DNA of 64,000 bases, from positions 1-64,000 of the forward strand of contig JAUXUL010000011.1 of assembly GCA_030680795.1 (NCBI GenBank). The letters are read 5' to 3'. Under the pieces are notes generated by a model, which ran no database searches, had not been told where the DNA came from, and was given only the letters and a program-made list of their open reading frames with translations. This document shows, piece by piece, positions 49,916 to 57,594 of the stretch; the stretch's first letter is position 1; every line of letters begins with the position of its first letter. The stretch comes from Anaerolineales bacterium (GTDB lineage Bacteria > Chloroflexota > Anaerolineae > Anaerolineales > Villigracilaceae). The position numbers and the translations under genes were made by a program.

Positions 49916-50917
49916 CTAGATGTAATCGAGAAGCTCGTTTACGTTTTTCAGTATCGTAGTTTTATATTTTTTATCCACCTTACTTCTTTGAATTAAATCG
50001 TGCCAAAAATTTTCTGTAACAACAATATCACAATATGGCACTGCTATTACCAGAGATCGGATATCGGCCCAGTCGTTTTCATCAATCATTCTGTCCCAAT
50101 GAACGTTTCGCATTGTAACTAGTTCTGTTTCCAAATCCAAAGTTGGAATACTCTCTATGAAGCTAATAGTTTCTTCCTCTCCCAACGAAATAACATCATC
50201 TATAGTTTTATCGTAAATGGCAAGGGCGTTATTAAAAAATTCCCTAGTTTCTTTACCTCTAACATAATCTGAAATAAAAATTCGTTTTTGAGGTAGCTGG
50301 GATTTGGAGAAATGCTTGACCTTGGAACGGACACTTTCATTCAATTTTGCAAAATTTGATATACCAAATTTATAGCCAGCCAATGCATCAGTTAATTGAC
50401 TTTCGCTGATGATATTGCCTGTTAGAAACATTTTTATCATTTTCGGTGTTGCTAGAATTTTTTTGAAATTGGCTAGGAATTCTTTTGACGAAGCCATTGG
50501 CTCGTTTTTTTCTCCAGCAATCTTATTTGCTATTGCCTGCAAATTGATGCCCCAAATAAGAGAAAGGTCTTGCTCAAATACTTTTGGTCGACTAGGTAAA
50601 GGACATCCAAAGATTCTCGCGCCCGCAATTTGGACTTCAATAGGAGTAACATTATCAAGCAAAGCTATTCCCCACCCTTGAGAAAGAATTGACATGGTTT
50701 CAGCTAATTTTTCTTTTCGATCTATATTCCGAATTTTTTGTGTCTCTAGAAAATGATAAGCTGATAGAGGAAGCCTAACCTTGTCATTTTCAACCAAATC
50801 TTGTAACTTCTTCAAAACTAATTTATATTTTTCCCCTTCTTGAGAGTTGTAGTTAGCTTGTGCTAAATAAATCCACTGATTTTGGTCGAGATATATGAAT
50901 GGGGGATCATTATTCAT
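49916..50917 (-). CDS. PIN-like domain protein coupled to a UvrD-type helicase
   Basis: N-term FIYLDQNQWIYLAQ and C-term DWADIRSLVIAVPYCDIVVTENFWHDLIQR fit PIN acidic sites; ATG at 50917 overlaps the helicase TGA stop (ATGA). Confidence 0.55.
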   Translation of the reverse strand: MNNDPPFIYLDQNQWIYLAQANYNSQEGEKYKLVLKKLQDLVENDKVRLPLSAYHFLETQKIRNIDRKEKLAETMSILSQGWGIALLDNVTPIEVQIAGARIFGCPLPSRPKVFEQDLSLIWGINLQAIANKIAGEKNEPMASSKEFLANFKKILATPKMIKMFLTGNIISESQLTDALAGYKFGISNFAKLNESVRSKVKHFSKSQLPQKRIFISDYVRGKETREFFNNALAIYDKTIDDVISLGEEETISFIESIPTLDLETELVTMRNVHWDRMIDENDWADIRSLVIAVPYCDIVVTENFWHDLIQRSKVDKKYKTTILKNVNELLDYI

Positions 50918-53358
50918 TTCGTAAAGTTCTCCCACCACCCCATCAACTCAGACATCGCCAGACTCGGCGTCGCATCACCCTGACGACCTGAATTCCACGT
51001 CACGATCAAATCCTTCTTCGCGCGCGTGATGCCCACGTACAGCAAACGCAGACGTTCCTTCACATACCCCAGCCGCGACTGCATTGTCGCCGCGCCTTCC
51101 TCGTACCAGTCATATTCACTCGTCGACTCCAGCGCGGTCAACTGTGCCAGCGCCTCCGCTTCCAAATTCAATCCACTCCGCACGAACCACTTCTCCGAAA
51201 TAAAATGGTCATTCGGCATGTTCGACGGGAAGTCATAATTATTGACCGACATCATATACACGCGGTCCCATTCCATGCCCTTCGCCTTGTGCATTGTCGT
51301 CACCACCACCTTGCCGCGATGCCGTTCAGGGTCAAAGCCCGAATCGTCCGACGAGAAGCCGATGAAGCGCCGCTCGTTCTTCGCGATCACCGCCAGTTCC
51401 GACGTCAACTCAGGCAGGCGCCAATCCGCGTGGTCGTTCGCGGCCTGCCTCAGCACCAGCGCCAGTTTATGCGCCAGCGCCAGATCCGACGCTTCGCTGA
51501 ACACATCCTGCGCCAGCGTCAGCACCAACTGATCGATCGGAAGCGTGACCGCATTCAACCATCTCTGGACATTGACTCGAAACTCCATCAACTCCTGGAT
51601 AACGTGCTCCGCCTCAGACTCACCGACAGTTGCCAGCCAGTCATCGGCTTGACTCGGCGCGATGAATTTTTCCACATAAACGAGCCTCCGCAGAATAGCA
51701 GTCACCCCTTTCAATAATTCGGGGTCGCTCTCCCTAATCCCTAATTCACTAATCCCTAATCCCTGCTCCCGCCAATCCCGCCGAAAGACTTCATACGCCT
51801 TCGACAACTTCCGCGCCGATTGTGGGTCTGCCAGATACGACAATAAATAATTCAACGATCCCGCCGCCGCACGCGTATTCGCCGTGGACGAGATCAACTC
51901 GATGGCTTCCACGCCGCGCTTCCGCAGCGACTCAACCACTTCAACGCCGCGTTGATTGCGCGGGACAAGCACCGCGATGGTCGGCTTTTCTTCATGCGCT
52001 GAATTAGCAAATGAATCCAAATGACTCTTCACCGACTTCACCACCGCTTCCAATTCTTCTTCGGGCGTGAACTTCCTGCTGATGAACCGAATCCCCTCAG
52101 GGTTATCAGGCGGGTTGACAGGTTCATAGCCCGCAGGCACAGGCTCAATGTGGGGGAGCGACAATGCCGAGCGCACATTTGGGTCGGGATGTGATGTCAT
52201 CGTCCAATCAATCAAATGATTTGCCAGCGCGATGATGGATGGTTGTGACCGCCCCGACTCGGGCATGTCTGCATTGGGATTGGTACGAATAAACTCACGC
52301 AGCAGGTCAGGGTCAGCTGTTGTGAACGTTTCAAAGATGGCTTGATTCGGGTCACCGACACGAACCCATCCTGAGCGGAGCGACGAGCGCTCTCCGAGGA
52401 GCGTAGTCGAAGGACCTCCCTCTCCTCGCTGAGCGGAGCGACGAGTGCTCTCCGAGGAGCGCAGTCGAAGCGCATCGTCGCCAGCAACGCCCCCTTCGAC
52501 TTCGCTCGCGGAGCTTGTCCTGAGCTTGTCGAAGGACTCAGGGAGGAGGGAACCAGATAATAGTGACAATATCTTTTGCTGCGTCCTGCTTGAATCCTGC
52601 GCTTCATCTTCCAAAATAAATGGATAGCGAAAACGTAATCGCTCCAGATATTCTTCGTCGTTTTGAAGCAGAGTCAATGCGAGACGAATCAGATCGTCAA
52701 AGTCAACCGCGCCACGATAGGCGAGCGCGCGTTGATAGTCCGCATAAATACTCCAGCCGAGTTCAGCGAGAGGTAACGGGGCGAAAGATGAATCTAGTTT
52801 GAGTCGCAGGCTATCGGGAGTCAGGAGGCGATCTTTCGATGAGCGGATGAAAGCCAATGCCAGCGAGTCCACCAAATTGGGCAGCTGCTGACGTTTCACC
52901 CAATCCCGTTTGGAGGTATCCAGCGCGGGGTCGAGATAGTCATCCAGAAAATCGGGATGAGCCGCCAGCCACGCGTTAACCGACTCACGTCGGATGAAAT
53001 CCGCCTCGCGCTCGTCGATGATACTGAATTGATTTTCAAGCCCCACGCTCGCAGGCTTCTCGCGGACAATGTCATGCGCCAGCCCGTGCAATGTGCGCAC
53101 GCGATATTTATAAAGCACCTGAACAGGGTTCTCGAAAAATCCTTTGATTCGGTTTTCGAAATTATCTACCGCCGAATTGACCAGCGTCACGATCAGCACC
53201 TCCTGCCCATCTTGCAGTTGGTTCTCTTGAATGATCTGCGCCGCCAGCGCAGAGAGAATGTGCGTTTTGCCCGCGCCAGGCACAGCGGCAATACCCAACC
53301 GTCCGCCTGCGTAGCGGAGGATGTTTTGTTGGGAAGGTCTGGGTGAGAAATCAGTCAT
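50914..53358 (-). CDS. UvrD/PcrA-like superfamily 1 helicase
   Basis: LGIAAVPGAGKTHIL Walker A; FILEDEAQDSSRTQ motif II; WVRVGDPNQAIFETF motif III; VVVTTMHKAKGMEWDRVYM; LRLLYVGITRAKKDL. Confidence 0.92.
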   Translation of the reverse strand: MTDFSPRPSQQNILRYAGGRLGIAAVPGAGKTHILSALAAQIIQENQLQDGQEVLIVTLVNSAVDNFENRIKGFFENPVQVLYKYRVRTLHGLAHDIVREKPASVGLENQFSIIDEREADFIRRESVNAWLAAHPDFLDDYLDPALDTSKRDWVKRQQLPNLVDSLALAFIRSSKDRLLTPDSLRLKLDSSFAPLPLAELGWSIYADYQRALAYRGAVDFDDLIRLALTLLQNDEEYLERLRFRYPFILEDEAQDSSRTQQKILSLLSGSLLPESFDKLRTSSASEVEGGVAGDDALRLRSSESTRRSAQRGEGGPSTTLLGERSSLRSGWVRVGDPNQAIFETFTTADPDLLREFIRTNPNADMPESGRSQPSIIALANHLIDWTMTSHPDPNVRSALSLPHIEPVPAGYEPVNPPDNPEGIRFISRKFTPEEELEAVVKSVKSHLDSFANSAHEEKPTIAVLVPRNQRGVEVVESLRKRGVEAIELISSTANTRAAAGSLNYLLSYLADPQSARKLSKAYEVFRRDWREQGLGISELGIRESDPELLKGVTAILRRLVYVEKFIAPSQADDWLATVGESEAEHVIQELMEFRVNVQRWLNAVTLPIDQLVLTLAQDVFSEASDLALAHKLALVLRQAANDHADWRLPELTSELAVIAKNERRFIGFSSDDSGFDPERHRGKVVVTTMHKAKGMEWDRVYMMSVNNYDFPSNMPNDHFISEKWFVRSGLNLEAEALAQLTALESTSEYDWYEEGAATMQSRLGYVKERLRLLYVGITRAKKDLIVTWNSGRQGDATPSLAMSELMGWWENFTK
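51731..51770. repeat. Intragenic taatcccta micro-repeat within the helicase gene
   Basis: tccctaatccctaattcactaatccctaatccctg; related strings are intergenic near 11788-11810 and 32610-32636. Confidence 0.6.
52369..52550. repeat. In-frame palindromic repeat insertion in the helicase gene
   Basis: Contains cttcgacaagctcagg-type palindrome and two near-identical 42-bp units (52371-52412, 52429-52470); disrupts spacing between motifs II and III. Confidence 0.75.
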
Positions 53359-53364
53359 CAGTTT

Positions 53365-53490
53365 TCAGTAATCAGTGGATAGTGTGAGATAAATGTTGCC
53401 AAAATACAACTGCCGAACGTTAAAACAACAGAGCGTCCCCCGCACGCCCTGCATATCCTGAAAATATTCTTTCCCCTGTTCATAAATTAA
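53365..53490 (-). pseudogene. C-terminal remnant of a disrupted gene, abutting the YgiT gene
   Basis: Minus translation LIYEQGKEYFQDMQGVRGTLCCFNVRQLYFGNIYLTLSTDY* has no start; reads like real protein. Confidence 0.35.
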
Positions 53491-53723
53491 CTTTCCAATG
53501 CGAATTCTGCCACCGCCACACGGCGCGACTCAGTCATTGTTTTGCGGTGTAATTTTATCCGCTCGATTTCATGCAGAGTCTCGGCTGTCAGGTAACTTTC
53601 GCCGCAATGCGGACAACTAACCACTGGCACGTTTTCGATAACCAGCAAGTCCGCGCCTTTGCCAAAACTACGGCTGACGTGACGCACTTTTGCGCCTTGT
53701 TTTCCACAAATATCACAAATCAT
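53487..53723 (-). CDS. YgiT-type zinc finger protein
   Basis: MICDICGKQGAKVRHVSRSFGKGADLLVIENVPVVSCPHCGESYLTAETLHEIERIK. Confidence 0.85.
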   Translation of the reverse strand: MICDICGKQGAKVRHVSRSFGKGADLLVIENVPVVSCPHCGESYLTAETLHEIERIKLHRKTMTESRRVAVAEFALES

Positions 53724-53734
53724 GGTTTCACCTC

Positions 53735-54016
53735 TTATTCTCTAAAAACGGTAATCATCACAAGTTTACTAACAGGGCTGATCTTTCCAACAACGAAAAT
53801 ATTTTCTTCATCAAGAGTTTGACCTTTGAGCACGTATTTCCACTCTCCAGTCGCTGAATCTTTTTGCCGTTCTGTGATCTCTCCAGTCAACACGGCACTT
53901 TCCACGTCAAATATTGAAAGGTTGTCGTCATACATTTCATCCGCTGCGTGAATTGTCATTACATATTGTTTGGTTCGGATGCAGTCTCGCATTTGCTGGA
54001 GAATACGTTCGTACAT
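53735..54016 (-). CDS. DUF4258 domain-containing protein
   Basis: MYERILQQMRDCIRTKQYVMTIHAADEMYDDNLSIFDVESAVLTGEITERQKDSATGEWKYVLKGQTLDEENIFVVGKISP. Confidence 0.8.
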   Translation of the reverse strand: MYERILQQMRDCIRTKQYVMTIHAADEMYDDNLSIFDVESAVLTGEITERQKDSATGEWKYVLKGQTLDEENIFVVGKISPVSKLVMITVFRE

Positions 54017-54298
54017 TGTTATGCCTCTGAGAGATCAGATGGAGTAATTTTGAGCATGGGTTTCTCTTTGCTTATTTTAGCACGTTACATATTTTAGACC
54101 CTAAAGGTTTTCCGCGAGAACCCTCGTCACTTCTGGCGGGATGGTTTTGCTGGCAGGTTCGCAAGTCAGGTCAAGGAAGCCTTTAGGGTCTCGTAATTTT
54201 CTGACACTCGACACTTCGACACCTGACACCTATTTTTGTCACCTCTGGCAGGCTCGCGAGTTAGGTCAAGGAAACCTTTTTAAAGCCCAATGCCCTTG

Positions 54299-55207
54299 TT
54301 ACCCAATAAATTTTGAAGCGATCAGGAAGATGGTTATCAACACAAGTTGTGCTACTGGATAATAACTGGCTTTGTCAAACAGATTGGCGGCTTGGCGCCC
54401 TTCTTTATATTTGTAAAGTTGAAAGCCTGGCTGGATGAGAAATACATATCCAATGATCAAACTCACCAAGATATAAGGTAAGCCAAGATTTGCAGGAGAA
54501 ATTAATGGTAAAAAACCACTTGCTATCACCGTAAGCGCCATGGCAGTTATAACGATAAGCCCTGCTTTTTCAACTCCAAAACTAATGGGAATTGTTTTCG
54601 CATTAACACGCTTGTCTTCGACAGTATCATTCCAATCTGCCGGTATATTTTGTCCTCCTATTTCCCACAAGAATAACCAGATAAACAGTAATAACAAAAA
54701 ATATGGCGAAGGATTGGGATCCACGACAAAAACTGCGGCAATGGGACCGCTCGTCTTAACAACCCCGCTCACAAGGGTTCTCAGGTAGGTGACCTTGAGC
54801 AGGAGGCAATAAATGATTTCCAAAACAGCAGCAGCAAGAAGGATAAAAACGATAACGGGATTAAGCAAATATGAGCCTGCGAGAGCCAGTATGAACCAGG
54901 TTCCCATCCAAAACAAGCCGCCTTTAAAACTTATTAAGTTTTGAGCCAGAGGATATCTTTGCTCGGAAGTCTCAACTGAATATCCCGGATTAATTCCGCT
55001 GCCGGCAAATTTTTCCTTGTCAACTTTTACGCCAACCAGATCATTGAGAGCATATACGGCGGTGTATCCCGCAAAAGCTGTAAATAAAGATAATAAAATT
55101 ACCGGCAACTGCGGAAAATTGCCCAGCCATAACAAAGCGCAAAAGGCGGGGACAGCCAGGTCCAATATGCCATGACTTGTTCTTGACAATGCAAAAAATC
55201 GTTTCAT
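54299..55207 (-). CDS. UbiA-family prenyltransferase
   Basis: AVYALNDLVGVKVDKEKF (NDxx..D-like) and NIPADWNDTVEDKRVNAKTIPISFG (DxxxD) with multiple TM segments. Confidence 0.85.
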   Translation of the reverse strand: MKRFFALSRTSHGILDLAVPAFCALLWLGNFPQLPVILLSLFTAFAGYTAVYALNDLVGVKVDKEKFAGSGINPGYSVETSEQRYPLAQNLISFKGGLFWMGTWFILALAGSYLLNPVIVFILLAAAVLEIIYCLLLKVTYLRTLVSGVVKTSGPIAAVFVVDPNPSPYFLLLLFIWLFLWEIGGQNIPADWNDTVEDKRVNAKTIPISFGVEKAGLIVITAMALTVIASGFLPLISPANLGLPYILVSLIIGYVFLIQPGFQLYKYKEGRQAANLFDKASYYPVAQLVLITIFLIASKFIG

Positions 55208-55210
55208 AGT

Positions 55211-55933
55211 TTATGCCTTATCCGACAATGGTTTTCTAACGAAATGTGCCATGTAGTTTACGTCTTCCTTTTCCTCAACTGTAAATTTCCTGTTGAATGG
55301 GTTGTAGATTAAACTGGAAAGACGCAGGAAGTCCAGGTCGTTATCCTGTGCCCACTTTTTTAATTCGTTTGGGCGGATTAATTTTTTGTATGTGTGAGTG
55401 CCCTTTGGCAGGAGGCGCAGGATGTATTCACCGCCTATGATTGCAAATAAAAACGCCTTGGGGGTGCGGTTAATTGTTGAAAAAAAAGCGTGACCGCCCG
55501 GCTTCAACAACCGCGAGCAAGCCGCCATGGTTTTACCTGGTTCTGGAACATGCTCCAGCATTTCCATGCATGTTATAACGTCGAATTCACCCGTGTGTTT
55601 TTCGGCAATATCCTCAATGCTTTCAAAACGATAATCTATATTCAGTCCCTGCTCCCTGGCGTGCAGTTTTGCTGCTTCAATAGATGCTTCAGAGAGATCG
55701 ATCCCTGTTACTTGTGCATTGAACCTTGCAAGGGCTTCAGTTAAAATGCCGCCCCCGCAGCCCACATCCAGTATTTTGCAATCAGGCATATTCAGGTTTT
55801 CGGTAATAAATTTCGTGCGTAAAGGGTTGATCGTATGTAAAGTGCCCATGGATCCTTTAGGGTCCCACCAAATTTGGGCAACATTATCAAACTTCTTTAT
55901 TTCTTCATGATCAGTATTCGTAAATTGTGTCAT
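55211..55933 (-). CDS. UbiG-like SAM-dependent O-methyltransferase
   Basis: FDNVAQIWWDPKGSMGTLHTINPLRTKFI...KILDVGCGGGILTEALARFNAQVTGIDLSEASIEAAKLHA...VITCMEMLEHVPEPG...LKPGGHAFFSTINRTPKAFLFAIIGGEYILRLLPKGTHTYKKLIRPNEL. Confidence 0.9.
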   Translation of the reverse strand: MTQFTNTDHEEIKKFDNVAQIWWDPKGSMGTLHTINPLRTKFITENLNMPDCKILDVGCGGGILTEALARFNAQVTGIDLSEASIEAAKLHAREQGLNIDYRFESIEDIAEKHTGEFDVITCMEMLEHVPEPGKTMAACSRLLKPGGHAFFSTINRTPKAFLFAIIGGEYILRLLPKGTHTYKKLIRPNELKKWAQDNDLDFLRLSSLIYNPFNRKFTVEEKEDVNYMAHFVRKPLSDKA

Positions 55934-57056
55934 TGACTTCCTTCCAGCTTTCCAGAATTTTACAGGCAGATTGAATTTCCTCGAATTTTATGTCATTTAC
56001 AAATATGCAGTTTCCCAACCCATCAGGCAATGGGACTCTTTGCAATCCATTTCGATGGTATGTGCGTTCCTCCAGGGTTTTCCTTAACAGATCGGGGTTT
56101 ACAAGATCGTCATTTAGAACGATACCCAGTTTGGCGATTAGATCGAATATCCTGTTCAATTCCTGTTTGGATAATAAATTCCTTGCTCTGGCTAGAATCG
56201 CCGATATTACTATATCAATGAGGACAGCCTCGCCGTGAAGCAATTGTGAATCATCAAAGGTTTCAAGCCCGTAACTAAAGGTGTGACCGAAATCCACCTT
56301 GCGTGCCAGATCTTCTTCAAATAAATTAGGCTGCAGTTCTTCAAGCATTCCCTCCACGGAATGATCTAAAATAGACGCGCCGATATCATCCTGAAATTTC
56401 GAATCAACGCATTCGGCTCCATGAGATTCGAGCAATTCGAATAATGGAAAATCCTTGATGATGGCTAATTTTATGATTTCGCACACGCCATTTAAGATAT
56501 GGCGTTTCGGCAGGGTTTTCAGGAACGACCTGTCCAAAAAAACCTTTTTCGGGGGTTCGAACGAGCCCAGTCGATTCTTGTTGCTGTTGAAATTGATCCC
56601 GGTCTTAATTCCCACCGAGGCATCAATATATCCCATCAAGGTTGTCGGTATTTTAATATGCGGCACTCCGCGGCGATAACTGCTGGCGACAAAGCCAACC
56701 ACGTCAGTTAAAACGCCGCCGCCAATGGCGATGATTGGCTCATCCCTTCGATTAATGGGAAACGTATCCAATTCACGTAAAACCCAGAGGTAGTTATCTA
56801 TGGATTTGTTTTTTTCCCCCGCTGGGAAGGTTAGGATCTTTGCGTCAATATTGTGGTATTTAAAATAATCCCTTATCCCGGTTGAGTAATACTTTTCGAT
56901 ATTGCTATCCACAACAACAAACCTGCGGGTGTTTCCGCGTTTTCCCACAGATAATAAAGCATCATTCTGCGGATTGAAGAGGTCGTGGCTGTTCACTACC
57001 TCGTATTCAATGGTTCGCTGGTATGAGATGTGCCATTTATGCATTCCGTTCGTCAT
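55911..57056 (-). CDS. 3-dehydroquinate synthase-like / sugar phosphate cyclase family protein
   Basis: PIIAIGGGVLTDVVGFVASSYRRGVPHIKIPTTLMGYIDASVGIKTGINFNSNKNRLGSFEPPKKVFLDRSFLKTLP...KVDFGHTFSYGLE...LLHGEAVLIDI. Confidence 0.9.
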   Translation of the reverse strand: MTNGMHKWHISYQRTIEYEVVNSHDLFNPQNDALLSVGKRGNTRRFVVVDSNIEKYYSTGIRDYFKYHNIDAKILTFPAGEKNKSIDNYLWVLRELDTFPINRRDEPIIAIGGGVLTDVVGFVASSYRRGVPHIKIPTTLMGYIDASVGIKTGINFNSNKNRLGSFEPPKKVFLDRSFLKTLPKRHILNGVCEIIKLAIIKDFPLFELLESHGAECVDSKFQDDIGASILDHSVEGMLEELQPNLFEEDLARKVDFGHTFSYGLETFDDSQLLHGEAVLIDIVISAILARARNLLSKQELNRIFDLIAKLGIVLNDDLVNPDLLRKTLEERTYHRNGLQRVPLPDGLGNCIFVNDIKFEEIQSACKILESWKEVNDTIYEY

Positions 57057-57538
57057 AATACCTGCCGCCAGCTGGATTTGGAATCTAACAGCCTCCTGGC
57101 AACATCTTTTGCTTGATCTAAATTGTGATTCTCAAAATGGCCGCACTCCCTTATGTTGGCGTAGGGCACTTCCTTCGCAATTAAAATATCGTTTAATACA
57201 GCCTCATATACGCCGCAAATTTTTTGCGCGTCGCCTTCATTTAACAATACAAGATAAAACCCGGTCTGACACCCCATTGGAGCGACGCAGATAAAATTCT
57301 CGGGCATGTATTTTCTAAAACCCGCCAGCAGAAAATGCTCAAATGAATGCAATTCAGTCGTCGACAGGTAACTTATATTTGGCTGGTTGATACGCAGGTC
57401 AACGAAATAAACCGCATCACCATTTTCACCCTTTGTGATGGATCGCAGCTTTACATGAGGTGCTTTTAGTTTTCTGTGATCAATCTCCCCGACAGTGTGG
57501 ACTTCCCAGCCCAGTTGTTCAAGACTTAACATAATCAA
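57053..57538 (-). CDS. LuxS-like (S-ribosylhomocysteine lyase family) protein
   Basis: HRKLKAPHVKLRS...HSFEH metal motif, APMGCQTGFYLVLL, RECGHFENHNLDQAKDVARRLL; ATGA overlap with the next gene. Confidence 0.88.
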   Translation of the reverse strand: MIMLSLEQLGWEVHTVGEIDHRKLKAPHVKLRSITKGENGDAVYFVDLRINQPNISYLSTTELHSFEHFLLAGFRKYMPENFICVAPMGCQTGFYLVLLNEGDAQKICGVYEAVLNDILIAKEVPYANIRECGHFENHNLDQAKDVARRLLDSKSSWRQVL

Positions 57539-57594
57539 CTCCTAAACTTAATTCAATATAATCAACCGCTTTAACTTAATGGGATACGCGAGTC

